The notes under the pieces are model-generated. The model saw only the letters and a list, made by a program, of their open reading frames with translations. It was not told where the DNA came from and searched no databases. From the NCBI GenBank assembly GCA_963402885.1, contig OY727093.1:28829409-28893408 (forward strand): a stretch of 64,000 nucleotides of DNA. The letters are read 5' to 3'. The stretch is from Antedon bifida. Lineage: Eukaryota; Echinodermata; Crinoidea; Comatulida; Antedonidae. This document shows positions 26,001-41,000 of this stretch, piece by piece. Both the position numbers and the translations under genes were made by a program. The stretch's first letter is position 1. Each line of letters begins with the position of its first letter.

Positions 26001-29000
26001 TAGTGTGGTATGAGTAACCTCAACTAGTCTTGAGCAATTTTATGTCGACCAAAGCACTCGCTATTAAAACTATTTCTTCTATCTCAACTAAGTACAATCA
26101 GTTTATGTCGACATGAGCACTTGCACACCTGTTCTTTTCAGTTCTGTTCAGTTGTTCAAATAGTTGAAATGAATGCTCTTACAACTAGACTTTCAAATGA
26201 GTTGAGTTTCGTTTCGAACTTAAGCATATCTTATTATTCAAGTTGGTTCTGGTATTTCTTCGAAATGGCACATAGCAAATCCAGGTGCTTGCTTTCTGCG
26301 CTCAAATAAAAATCACAACTACTGCTTTTTGATATTTAAAACAACTGATGTGCAATCCTTAGAAAAGTGTACTTGCATGGAACAGTGTTCTTCTGTAGTT
26401 TTAGAAAATGTATAGTGCTAAAAAGTTATTGAGAAAGTTTGTGAAGCACGTGTTTGGCGCAAGTTATTATCCAAGAGTAGGAATTTTATGGTATGTAGTA
26501 GACGTAAACATTTTGACTGTCAAGATATCCACATCACTTGCATGTTTCTATATAAATTGTAACTAGGTCTATGTCGTGAACTTTCATTAAAATTTTACGT
26601 TTTTACATCTGAATATCGTTCATATTTCCTCAAATGAAAATTATTTGCCACTAGCAGGATTTTTATGTGGATTACTATTTCTGTCATTTTGGCTACTATA
26701 GATTTTCCAAAAAAATGAAATTTAATTTTTCTTGGTAAAACAGAATTTATCAGAGTTATCTGACAATTATTGTTTTTCTATGTTGAGTGGTAGCACAGCT
26801 ACTTCTTTTTTAAATTTAGAAAACAAAAAAACAAGTTTAACTTAACAAAAAAACAGATTAGTTTTTCAATGATGTTTAAAATCAAAACTCTTCAGTTGGA
26901 TGCTAGCAATTTTAAAGGTTCAATCCAATACATTTTGCAAAATCATTACACACATGATTAATTCTTTCATTACAACCGCAAATATTAATTTAACTATTAC
27001 AAAAAAAGTTTGATGTGCCCAAATATGGTAGTGATTTTCTTAAATAAGGTAGTAATATGGGCACCTTTTTTTTGTGTAATCCAATACATTTTGCAAAATC
27101 ATTACAAACATGAATAATTCTTTCATTACAACCGCAATATTAATTTAACTATTACAAAAAAGGTGTAATGTGCCCAAATATGGTAGTGATTTGCTTAAAT
27201 AAGGTAGTAATATGGGGACATTTTTTTTTGTCACATAAAGTTTGATAGTGTAGACAGAGCTTTAAATAACAAAATTAGATTTGTCTTGCACAGAAAAAAA
27301 AATGTAAGAATCATGTTTTTTTCTCTCTCATAGAATAGCACTTTTTTTCAATATGTGTTTTTCTCTATTAAAATGTTTATGTCATTTGAAATTTATCATG
27401 GTTTATCATTTCTGAGTTCATGTATCTAAAACGGTTTTTAATGGTTAGTGTGGATTTACATATAATCTCTGACATTTGCCAAATGTGGCAATTATATCCA
27501 ACCCTAACATATGATGATCTGTAAAGGTATGAAATGCTTAAATCTCTTATATAGCTCCTGTCTTTTATTGAACTTTTTATTAACTTTCATCTGAACAAAG
27601 GCCATTAATTCTGTATCATATAAAAGGACACAAAATCAGGATAAAGAAATAAGGATTTTAAATAATCTTTCATAATCTTTCTATATATCTCCTTTATCTT
27701 CTTTATAATTTTGGCTGCACTAATGTACAATCTTCAACAAGCCATGGCTTATTAACTGTATTACAAAGAACAAAGAACATTAATGAATTTCATATGGCAT
27801 AATAGCGCTGAAATGATTATAAAGAAATGGAGATTTTACTAAGTATCATCTGTAATATCTTTTTCTCTTTATAATAAAGCCATACCTGTAGACCTATAAT
27901 AATTTAAGACATTTAAAAAATCTCGTATAGAATAAGTTATCTTTTAATTGACATTAAAAAAGAAACAACCTTTTAGAATGTGAGCAGTAGATTATGTCGT
28001 AGCTAACAAGTCTTGCGCTAATCTGTGGTGTAAGGCCCAAGGCATACACATGCTGGAGTAACGCTACTTGCTTATAATCAGAATTGAAGAATGCAGACTT
28101 GCATATAAATAAAAATTATATTCCTTATGTCATGCATTATTATGCATCACATTGTTTGATCACATTTGTAGTGACTGTATGTTTAGTGTACTGTAAATAT
28201 ATCTGCTATTTCCATAACCAACAGGTCCCCACTCCTACGTTAAAGCCCTTGGCTCATATACTTCCCTTTTGCATAGCTTTTATTAAATAAAGAATTTAAT
28301 AAACCAATGTATGGAATAGAACACATATTGTGTTTTTGTTCGAATTTGTTCACTTCTGTGTATTTTGGAAAAAGATCGAAACGTCACAAGTACGTATTTT
28401 ATGCTTTTTTGTTTTGACTTGCGTACAATAAACTTCCACTAATTGTGATGACGTGATATTTCAAACCCCATCACGTTTCATTTAGTATCAAACCCCATCA
28501 CGTTTCATTTAGTATCAAACCCCATCACGTTTCATTTAGTATCAAACTAATGAATTATAGAACCAAGAATTGAATTATAAGTTGGGGGAAGGAAGACCAA
28601 GAATTGAAAGGTATGGGGTAAAAAGAATCTGCGAATTAGAGTAGATAAACTTGATACATTAAACAGAAATAATACATTCATAATAAATAAACTTTATGAA
28701 ATAATAATGTCAATGCAGATTTATTGTTACCTTAACTTTAATTAATTACAACACGAGTCAAATAATGTGATATAAATGATAACGAGAGACATGTGCATCA
28801 TTAAATCAAAATGCAATAATTGAATAATGTATTGAATATAGTTACAGAATACTTACCATTTATCATAGAATATTATTTTAATACTATACATTTACTGTAT
28901 GAATTGGTGATTTATGCAATTATGAGGAATCTGCTATACTTATCTCAATGTGAGCATTTATAGTAATTAAAGAAAGTTCTTGAATAGATTGTTATTATAA

Positions 29001-32000
29001 GTTCAACTCATCTTCTCTGTGCTATGTAACATATCCCATCTAATCAAAATATGTATCAAATGCTTCCATTCTAAATCGTTTTTCATTTCAATGCTATGTC
29101 GTTTCTTTTCTACAATATCTTGTAATCAACTGTAGGTATATTCAAAACAGCATTTATGAAACATTATGGTTAAAGTTTATGTTTTGCCATTTAGGAGTTG
29201 GATGAATCACCTTATTTTATTAGTCATGTATTATATTAATAATTGAAAACAGAATCAAATGATATGTTTGAAAATTAAAGGTATATTTTTTAAATATTTT
29301 ATATGCTTGAGTTTAGATAAAATAAACCCAAGAAGCTAAGCATGATGTTCACATCTCTATGGTGTTTCTGATCATATTGAAGGCGTGAACTTCATTTGAA
29401 CTACAACAAACTGCTCTTGATTATCTGTCTTAGCAATGGTATGGGGAAAAGGAAAATGAGGATGTATGAAGCAAAAATAGGTGAAAGAAACATTTAGAAC
29501 GGTAATTAATCATGGAAGATTATGTAGAAACTTCGTAGAGTGAGTTGTGGGTGGAAATTAAGCCCCCAACATAGCTCACATCCATGTATCAATCTTTTTG
29601 AAACATCAGAAATAATGAACATCTCATCTTTTATTTCTATATTATGCCATCGGTATACAATATACAACATGCCTTTCAAACTCTCTTTAACTTCATGCAT
29701 ATGAACGATGTTCTATCATTTTATATCACTATAATATAATGTATTTAATTATTAATGTTATCAGATGCAGCAAGCGTATTAAATGTGTTAACAAAAAGCT
29801 AAGCAATTAAGTTAATGAAAGAGAAGATTACGAAGAAATCTGCAAATGCAATTTGTATAATAGATAGTTATGCTTCTGTAATAATATAACCTTTTGTTAT
29901 ACTGTATAACTTCAAATTTCTGAATCTTTTCTTTTATCAATGATTTGTTTAATTCTGAATGAAAAAAAAATTATGAAAAATAACTTTACAGTCAACCCTC
30001 TTCCAAATTTAGCACATCCACCAAATCGGTGTTACAGTTAACTGTTCAACAAGTTGTAGAATGTCTCTAGTTTATGGATGTTGGGCTGTGGTTTCAGTAG
30101 GGTTATGTAGTGCAGTGGGGTATGTAGTGCAGTGGTGTTATGTGGTGCAGTGGTGTTATGTATTGCAGTGGTGTTATGTAGTGCAGTGGTGTTATGTAGT
30201 ACAGTGGTGTTATGTGGTACAGTGGTGTTATGTAGTAAAGTGGTGTTATGTGGCAGTGGTGTTATGTAGTGCAGTGGTGTTATGTAGTACAATGGTGTTA
30301 TGTAGTGCAGTGGTGTTATGTAGTGCAGTGGTGTTATGTAGTACAGTGGTGTTATGTGGTGCAGTGGTGTTATGTAGTACAGTGGTGTTATGTAGTAAAG
30401 TGGTGTTATGTAGTAAAGTGGTGTTATGTGGCAGTGGTGTTATGTAGTGCAGTGGTGTTATGTAGTGCAGTGGTGTTATGTAGTGCAGTGGTGTTATGTA
30501 GTGCAGTGGTGTTATGTGGCAGTGGTGTTATGTGGTGCAGTGGTGTTATGTAGTGCAGTGGTGTTATGTGGCAGTGGTGTTATGTGGTGCAGTGGGGTTA
30601 TATAGTGCAGTGGTGTTATGTGGTGCAGTGGTGTTAGGTAGTGCAGTGGTGTTATGTATTGCAGTGGTGTTATGTAGTGCAGTGGGGTTATGTAGTGCAG
30701 TGGTGTTATGTAGTGCAGTGGTGTTATGTAGTGCAGTGGTGTTATGTGGCAGTGGTGTTATGTGGCAGTGGTGTTATGTGGCAGTGGTGTTATGTAGTGC
30801 AGTGGTGTTATGTAGTGCAGTGGTGTTATGTGGTACAGTGGTGTTATGTAGTGCAGTGGTGTTATGTGGTGCAGTGGTGTTATGTAGTGCAGTGGTGTTA
30901 GGTATTGCAGTGGTGTTATGTAGTGCAGTGGTGTTATGTAGTACAGTTTGTAGTTTTTCAGCATTTTTAGACTAAACTATGTAGGCCTAACAGTATTCAA
31001 ATGCAAGTGTAAATGGGGGTTAAGTATCATTTTTATAAAATGCAATTCATTTTATTCAAACTTTTTATTAAAACAACATTTTACTCTTCATTGATTTATT
31101 GTTAAATGGAAATGCAAATGTAAACAAAGGTAAAAAAAAACATCAAATCGGAAATTATCGTAAAATATAACTTAAACAATAAATACGGGTAATCATTTAA
31201 TGTAAAAAAAATATATAAAACTAATACTTTTAGAAATATATGAAACTTCAATAAACATAAACTGTAAAATGTAAGAATAAAAAAATACATTAGTATTAGT
31301 GATTTAAAAAATAGGAATAGACAAAGTATTATCTGTCTCCATTTTGACAAGATTTTTAGGAAAAAAATTTGAAGGGGTGAATATAAAATGGCCATGTCAG
31401 TGTATCCAGCGAATGTAAATTCAATAACTCTCCCCACCCCCTTTTCCCGCCAAAAAAAATTACTGTTAACTGAGAGTTTTCCTGTAAAATCTTAAAAACT
31501 GTGTACAAATTTTACAAAATACTAATATGAACAAATTGACTTGTTCATAATGATATTGTAATGCGTGTGTATAACAATATAAATGGTAATTATTGGTAAA
31601 AGTTTTCTTGAACACTAGTCGTCGTTTTGTGAACCTTTGACCTGTGTTTAGTAAGTTTGATTTCTCTCTGAATGTTTGCCATCCATTGATAAGTGATAAA
31701 TGTATTTTAAATATTGTGTTATTTTCTTCCTAACAGTAATAATGAAAATGATAAAGAAGCTTCTTCAAACTATGAATGTGATTTATATATATATACAAAG
31801 GCTTTTAAGATTGGTTAGTGCTTATTTTTCTAATTAACTACTACCCTAACACAGTGTATTTGAACTTACCTTTACACAAACATAGATGTAAATCAAGGAT
31901 TCATCCTGTAGTATAATCATGTTGATGTTTATAAAACTGGTTACACTTTAAATTATGTTTATGTTGATTTGTAGTTTGGTATTCCCTTGGAAATAGGCTT

Positions 32001-35000
32001 TTAATGTATACTGTGTAAATTATTCTAAGAGTTGATGTAAAGTTTATAATTCCTGCCGATTATAAATTGTACAAAAAATATAGCAATGCATGATGAATTT
32101 TTATACATTACCAATTTTAGAAACAAAATTATTGATGTACCGTACAATCAGTATTGTGAAATATGTATATATTCATGAGCTATTTAAAGAAATGAAAGTG
32201 GGAAAACCCCATAAAAGACACCAAAAAAGTAATGCAGGATGAAAAAAAATTGTACAAATACATTGTATGAATGTCAACGTCTATTATTCAGTATACTAAA
32301 TCAAGAAAAGTTTGTGTTTAATATGCAGGGTTATTAAGGACAGTTTGGAATTTATTCAATCATAGGTTCAAACATTGTGATGGCTTTGTCTTACAGTATA
32401 CATTGATCATGTTTGATTTTTTGTTAATGACATTTTACTCACAAATGTACTCTGTTCTCAGTTTCTATTTCTATTATTTCTATTTTTTTACTTTGTACTT
32501 TAAAAAAACCTATTATCAATTGGGTGCGATCTCTACAATAATTGAAAATAAAAGAACCTCTGTTGAATACGGATTTTAAGATATATACCGGTATTCTTTG
32601 TTATGAAAATCTTTGTATTAAAATCAGGAAATATCTAGATCATTCTCAATCACCTTGTTATAAAACACCTAATATTGAACTGATGGTTAATGATTTTACT
32701 ATTCTTGGTTATAGACTGAATGTTTGTTAGAGGGCTCTGTTTGTAAATGCAATGTGACACTGATTTAATATTTAAAAATTCAACCGATATGGAATATACA
32801 TATACAAAAAAAGTAGAGTATTTCATATAAGTTGAAATATGTATTGTTCTATCAACAAGATGGAGTCAAGGAAAATAGATTAGTTCTAAAGGTATCTGTT
32901 ATTCAATTAATCCACTGTTTCCACATTTAGTCAATGTCATTATTTCTAAAAAAAGTTTGTTTTCAAGTTTGAAATTTGAATGGAAGAAGTAGGTAGAAAC
33001 ATTTTTGAAAATATGATTTTTTTTTTTTTTAGTGTTTATGAGCAATACAATTCCACATTTACTCAATGCCACTATTTCTAAAAAAAAGTTTGTTTTCAAG
33101 TTTAAAATTTTGAATGGAAACAGTAGGTAGAAACATTTTTGGAAAATAAGCAATTTTTTTTTAGTGCTGATGAACAATAGAATTACAAATAAATGTAAAG
33201 TTGTTTGTATTGCATTCAAATACAGAGATGTCCTATCTAATATGGTGACATAAAGTGCTTTAAATAATGTGAATAATGTTAAAATGTTCTAGCAATCAAG
33301 TTAAGTGCATTTTTTATTGTTTATAAAGTAGTTGTACTAAAGAGGGCGACATTCATTTGAAAAATAACCTTTACCAGATTATCATTATTGAATACATAAC
33401 AACATGTTTTCAAACATGCTTTGCTTTCAACCAGTTTTATGTTAGATTTCAAACATTGTAACTTAATTTAAGTAAGTTACATTCCAGGGATCAGTTTTGA
33501 GTTTAATTTGAAATGTTGAGCCAATTCTAGAAACATGAACTAATTGTGTAAAATAAAATATTAAACTGGTTCACAATTTTTATTTTTATGTTAGGCCTTA
33601 CTAATAAAAACCGTCCGTTTATAATAGCTTGCTGATAGACTTTGAAGTTTACAACATTTAACTACTATTTTTATAGCTTTTACAAAATAGATTCTGTCAT
33701 CTATAAATAAAACAGTTTCAGAAAGTTATGTAGCCTACAGCTTTCTATTGACAAGAACTCGTGCTTTACAGAGTTCTCAACTTGCTAAAATTAATTTCAC
33801 CAGTAGTCTTGTTAAAACATTTCCGTAGTAAATAAAGAACTTTTTACGCATCACGTCAAACAGTCACATGATGCTGAGCATGTGCAAAATAATGTTCTAA
33901 CTTGACAATGTATTGGAGGAGGATGAATGAAGCAGGAGATGGGATAATTATTTAAAAAAAATTAAATACAATACAATTATTAAGTAACATATCCAGCTAC
34001 GAAAAGTTCAATATTTTAAAAAAGCAAAAATTATTTGATAATATTCATTTCATTCATATTCTTAGTAAATCTATAATTTTACTCTTTTTTTTTTTAGTGG
34101 AGCATCCAACCTAGAAGAACTTCATAACAAACTCAAGTCAACCATTTTGATCCGAAGAGAGAAAAAAAATGTAAGTTTTTCCTAGTGTGTATGTTTTGAT
34201 GTTCTCAATAAGTATCTTCTCAATGGTCTCAATAAATATCACAATGGAACCCGTTTTTTACCATGTTGTGCATTAAAACTGATTGAATTCTATAATTATT
34301 TTGGTGGTCATTAGCATTATTAACGTAGTTTTCAGTAATAATTTTCATTCTGTCTTGAAGGAATTATATGAGCTGTTTGATAAGCTGTCAACACAAAATC
34401 AATAAATTTATCATGACAAATTATTATGTCATAGCCATTCACCAGTCAATATGTAATATAGTTTATTAAATGCATTTGTTGGTCATATTAAAAATGACTT
34501 GATACCAATATCAAACAATTTTAAAGATTGAAAACTGCTACCCAATCCTAGGATGACTATTAAAACTGAAAATTTATCTCTTCAATATTCTTTGACGATA
34601 CGATGTAGCACGATGTGTCACATTAGATTTGCGAACATGTGTCGCTATCACGTGTCGATATATTAAGGCCACCGCTAAGTCATTCAGATTCTCGATATCT
34701 TGACAAGAGCTAATAAATGATTTAGTGTCAAGTCCAGTCTCAATCACTATGACACATTAGCATGTCACAAAGGTGTTAATCTCAGCTTCTTCTAAGCAAA
34801 TTCTTTAATTAAGCAAACACATATTCATGCTACCAGGGTGTATTAAGTGTATTAGGATATAATTTACTACATGTAGAGTATTAACACTTTGTTCTCCAGT
34901 GACATAAATCGAAAGATGATGTGTGCTTGGCATTACAAAATTAATTGATACGTTGACACCATTTTTGTGTCACACACAATCTTGTGTAGATCTTATAATT

Positions 35001-38000
35001 CATGCTTGGTATAAAGATACAAGTTCCAGTAATGAGGTTTCATGTGTAAAAAGAGGTGTGATGTTCTTTAATGATATACTCACCAAAAATAGTTTCTCTC
35101 TAATTAAAGAATAATTGTAAGACTTTCAATTATATACCAGTTTTATGTTGCACTTTATTTAAAACAATTTTTCTACCTTTGAATTTTCGTGGCAGAAAGG
35201 AATTTGAAATGTGAATATCAATTATCATGAATAAATCTGCCTGGTTGAAAACTGACTTAAATGGGTTATGCGCTTTCAAACCATGCGATGGAAGTTTGCA
35301 CAAATGAAAATGATTTTGTTTTCTTTTCTTTGTGTATCATTTCCGAGTTTCTAAGTGAATTTGCTAGTTTATGTAAAACTAGGTTCTATAAATACATTGT
35401 TATTTATATAGAGACCTTAACAATATTGTCCGTAGGGAAATATAGAAGTACCTATTGTAATACCTATCTACTCTGTTAAGTATTCCTATATATAGAAATT
35501 ACCATCATGATAACAAATCTGAAGATAGCTTGCAACCAAATCCCTTTTGTAAACTAGAAATATTGTGCCTTTTACGACTGATTGCAGATTTTCAAAATTA
35601 GATTAATGTACTATGCAACATTCATGTACTATGTAAATGTAGGGCAAACCTGTCAATAAAAGTCAATGCATGCATTTTTCCCCCAGTAAGTGAATGCAGA
35701 TCCGATATTAAGAGCAATTTTTTATTAATATTTTGTGATAATCTAGGCCATTTTTGCATTTAACATTAAAGTCAATGAGGTTGTAGGATAGTATTATATA
35801 TATACAGTATAGTGTATTAAATACATTTTGCAAATGTTAGACTCTAATTTTCTGTAGCTGCAGGCTTACCCTTTGCAAAAAAGCCGTATACGATCCGTAT
35901 ACGCTGAAAACGTATACGACGTATACGGATCGTATACGATTTCACTGTTTACATTATTTCCACTCTGTTGCTCCACAAAGAGTTGGCGTCGTATACGTTT
36001 AGCATACGTAACATATACGTTGTTTATTCATGATAAGAATATCGTATACGGGACGTATACGAATCATATACGAACAAACTAGGCCATTTTATAAATTATA
36101 ATAGTAGTAATGAGTAGAATAGAGCTAAATAAAACATTTAAATTGTCATTACAACAAATACGTACGTACGTAGGCTGGCTCTCCGGCCTAGCTAGCACCA
36201 GCCACTAGTCTAGTACAGTATTATTATTAGTATAGCCTGTAGTATTAGGAGCTAGGACATAAGACCATATTTATTTCTATTTATTAGATAGCCTAGGCTA
36301 CCGATAAAATTCAAACAACGTTTTTCGCAAGTCAATAAAATACGCTAAACAGGTATACTACTACTAGGTAGGCCTAGAAAGGACAAGACAAGGGGCCATT
36401 TTCACGATGTTGTTTGCAGTTTTCCTTTATAAAATATGGCAGAGGTCAGTAAGTTCAGCCGCCGACGACGACCGAGCGTCGCTCGGTTGCCTACAATTGC
36501 AACTCGTGGTCGACTCGGCTCTCTGGTGGCCAATCATGCATATCATCAGGTACGTCGTTCAATCTTCTCAATTCGTCACACCACGTGCGAGCTTTGGGTG
36601 GTCAAATTACATCGTTTATGTTAAGCGATATTATTCCGCGACATGTGTTGTAGTATAGCATGGAGATGGAGTAACAATAATTTGGCAAATAATGCCGAAG
36701 AGGAAAACCATGATCCAAAACAGAAGTGGGATGTGTTGATATGTACATTAACATTATATAATAATAATAATAATTATCTAACGATGAATACAATCGGATT
36801 TTGAATAAGTTGATCACTTCCGTAGAAAAAAATTAAAAAACAAAATTAGTGGTTATAGTAAATACAATTATATCGAATTTCAATTTTTTCCCGGTTAAGC
36901 GAACAGATTGAATTGCTTTCATTTATCTCAGCGGTATTTCTGCTTGGTGATTAAGAAATCATAAAACATGTCTTTAAAAAATAACCACCCTCAACTGTAA
37001 ATAACAAATTAAATAAGTCTACTAAACATTGTTGATTTCCCATGGACCCAACAATACCCCAACTATTTCATTCATAATTGTTTATTTGTAACAGTTTATT
37101 TGAAATCCTTGTCCTTTGTTAATTCAATTGTGTGACAATTAAATTAGATTGTACATGCTGATGCTGTATATTAGGTAAAAAAATGAGTCATGTTTATCAG
37201 ATTCTTGAAAAAGATCAAAACTTTGAATTCTCAAAATGTGTTCTATATCTTTATTTGGCGTTAGACTCGTACTACATTCATTAAAATGATAAACACATAT
37301 CCAGCAGCCCGCAGCCGTGTGTACAGAGGGGGGCACAACAAAACTATTAGCTACTAATATTGTACACAATTTATTACATCCTTTTTTAAGTAACACATAT
37401 TCAATATTATAGTAAAACGTCTATACGTCAATACGTAGTTACGAGGCGGTATCCTCGCAACTAGGCTCATAGTTGTTTACCACTCCAACACATATGATAT
37501 GAATAAAGCCTATCTTATTAAATAGTATCTCGCGCCCGCGCATATACAACAAAAAGTTAAAAAGGTTCACATATTTATATTAACGATTTTTTTTAAATTT
37601 ACGAATTAAATAAATAAAATATAATTAAATACCGCTTGGCCTGTCAATGATGGAGGCATAAAAATGGGGGCGTGGGGTACCTTTTTACCAGGGAGATGTA
37701 AAATAAGTATTTAACATTTACCTGGTTTTACTACGTTCGCGTACAATTTATCATTTGGATTTTTTAAGTTACATGTAGGTTATGTTAAATTGTATTCATC
37801 AGTGACAACTCTAGGAAATTTACAGCAATTAGTTCTGATGCCTAAAATAGTAAAATGCTTTAAAACTTCGGAGCTTCTTTTTTTTGTATTTTTGGCTGTT
37901 GAATGTTTTGTTGGCACCCCCTAACTCTGCAACGATGATATCCATAAATGCATCATATTTTTATTTCACCGTTGTTGATTTACTACTAGCTAGAGTAGGT

Positions 38001-41000
38001 TATTATAATAATACAACCAATATAACCAAATCTAATATATGGGGGAAAGCTAGCAAGCTTATTTTCACAATGAGTGTACCACAGACTCTTTTCCTTGGCG
38101 TATTTTTCCCAGGCCTAGTTACTCTTAGTTTACTAGAGCTGCTGCAGTAGCTAGTTACTGCATGTTCGATCTATACAATTACAATATGCCTATAGCCTAG
38201 CTATCTAGAAGTCATCGAATTTACTATCTACTTTGGCCTACTGTAACTAGGCCTACATCCCATTTTTTATTTTTTTATGGCGAGTTAAAACCCGTAGCAA
38301 AAAAAAAATCCTGTTGGACAACAACAATGATGATTGAAAATGAATGAAATCTGATATCTGATCCATTTGATGCATGCAGATGCATGCAGCACACACAACA
38401 CAGGCACGTTTTGGGCGAATTTATTTGGATCATTCCATATATATTATAGGGAGCCACATGTATTCTACATTTTTATTACATCGTAATTTATGGATTTTAC
38501 TTACTTGTTTTAAATTTAATATACTGCGGGTCCAATTTAATATTTATTTATTTATTTCCAAGTACATTAATATTAATTAAAGCACTTTCAAAATTAATAA
38601 CAGCACATTTTGTATGATACACTTATTAATGGAACGTACCAAAGGTAAAGAAATAGCAGAGGGGATAAACAAGACGGAACAGCCTGGGTGGGTTTTTATG
38701 CTTGATAGAAAAATAACGTCTTGTAAAATACAGCACCAATTTTTTTCATTAGCGAAAACTATGAACTAAATCATCATAGGGAATTTAATGTACATATACC
38801 GACTGAAAAAAAAACAAACAAATTGTACACTAATTATTGAAGTCAAGATGCTCCTGCCATCGTAAACGTATATGCTATCGTCGTCTTGTAAAAAGAGGGA
38901 CAGTCCCTTTTCGGTTTGTAATATGATGCAGTTTGTATACACGCGTACTCGTATCGTATACGGATCGTATAATTAGGAAATTGTTTATAAATGATCGTAT
39001 ACGGTTCGTATATGTTTATTATGCGGGCAGGAACTTCCGAATTGACGTATACGTTTCGTATACGAAATGGACTTCCTATACGAAACATATACGAAACGTA
39101 TGTAAATCGTATACGTTCGTATACGGCTTTTTTGCAAAGGGTTGATATAGAAACATCAAAACACAAATGTATTAAATTACCGGTTGCACAGAAATTTCAT
39201 ATGTATCTTACTGATACTTTAGTTTATTGTAGAGTTACATTTTCTGAATGTTATTTTGGAGCATGGAAGCATAATTTCCATATTTGTTGGCAATATGTAA
39301 ACATTCATTCATATTTTCAGTTCTTCTTTGTTTTATGAACATGAAGAGTCAACTTCCTAAAAAAATTAATCAAATTTGATTTCTAATTGTGTATTTGTGT
39401 ATCTTTTTATGATCATTTGTTGGTAGTAGCTTTAGCAACAAGTGGCAAAGTTAGAATACAGGCTATTTCTCTTGTCAAATGACTTTAGCGAACAAATTGC
39501 CCGATAGATATTTAACATTAAGTTAGACATTCCAAATTGCCTGATGGATATTTAACATTAGGTTAGACATTCCAAAGGTTAATTATAAGCAAGTTGTACA
39601 ATATGCCATCGGCCTGCTAAGAAAATGTTGTTAATGCCATTCTTGATTGTCTATTTACTGTTTTTTAAAGTACCTATTACATCATTTACTTACGTTGTAC
39701 TACATGGCTACAGGTTTACACATACTCTCGTTCTGTAGGTCAATATTTCTATACTCTACTGTATCATAGGTCATGCACTCATCCTTTTCTTAATACCTTA
39801 ATAATTTTATAATTTTTTTTATTCAAGGGGGCACACTGATCCATGCATTGCTAAAATATGTTGATAGTTCAGCGCTTAGAGGGGCCCTGCATTTTGCGCT
39901 ATATAAATAGAACATTATTGTTATTATATTATGTAGGACATATTATACTCTATTGTTATAATAATGTTATATAACAAACATGATTCAAACATGTACTATA
40001 AATGGAGAGGCATTATATACCAATAGATAAAAGTTTTGGTCCTTTCTCCTTCATCTTTTTTTTTTTTTGTAATGTATTATACCATATGGACAATTGTCTG
40101 AAATAAAAGTTGAATTGAATTTAAAAAATAACTATTACTATTATTGTATATTTATTTTTATACATCAATATTCTTAATTATTATTCCATTGTTCTATATT
40201 AGGTTTTATCTTTTCTTTTGTTACGTTAAATGTTTTTGTTTGTAAACATATTTGTAATATGGAAATTAAAAAAAGATTGGGACTACTATGTGCATACATA
40301 TATATACATACATACATACATACATATACATACACATACATATACATATACACACACATATACATATACATATCCCTTTCTGCATGAGATTTGTGATGAC
40401 TTCATGATCTTAAGCTCTGTCTACACTATCAAACTTTATTTGACAAAAAAATATGAACATGATGTCATATCACTACCATATTTGGGCATATCACTACCAT
40501 ATTTGGGCACATCACACTTTATTTTCTTCAAAATAGTTTAGTGTAGAGAGAGCTTTAAGCAAGATCTTCCAACCCTATAATGTCCAGTTGTTTCTTTTTA
40601 GTATTTCTAGTGAGAATTCCTAGTAGAGCAGATTGGATTGGCAGTTCTAGTGATTATTATTAAAATGTCTTTTACAGTATTAAACCAAATAAACCTTTGT
40701 TTGAACTTCAACAACATTTATGATGTATGAGTTTTATAATTAAATCATATAATTGCCATTGCAACATGGCCTGTTAAAATTAATTTTTCTGATGATAGTT
40801 ATGCGTAATACTAATAACGTATATTACTATATATCATACAAAAACAGGCATGTATTAGAGATATGCTACTGGCGACTATGGCAATGGTACATTAAATACA
40901 AAACACTCCACACGTGACTAGATCGTAAATTGATGCTATGTATCAATATCTGTCGTTAAAATAGCCTTTCACCTACTATAGTAGTACAATGTATGCACCA

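Larger units (their letters stand above)
15701..34097 (+). other. ZRANB3: ZRANB3 intron c-d (18.4 kb)
   Basis: Largest intron. It holds a LINE tail, MITEs of families A, B and C, a SINE, a LINE remnant, and five tandem arrays listed separately. Other stretches (about 16.3-18.7, 21.0-23.2, 28.6-30.0, 31.0-32.9 and 33.2-34.1 kb) show only AT-rich DNA without coding character. Confidence 0.85.

Noticed and set aside
28464..28545. Regular short repeats as a CRISPR array
   Set aside because: Units are contiguous without spacers and the genome is eukaryotic; the other arrays are likewise plain tandem repeats.
30038..30975. Long open frames on both strands (VVQWCY and ITPLHY repeats)
   Set aside because: They arise from an 18-bp minisatellite whose unit is divisible by three; no start context, domain or splice signals.
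37884..38150. An 88-codon ORF inside the CGTATACG element as its transposase
   Set aside because: Hydrophobic, no transposase motif, no proper ATG; likely chance.
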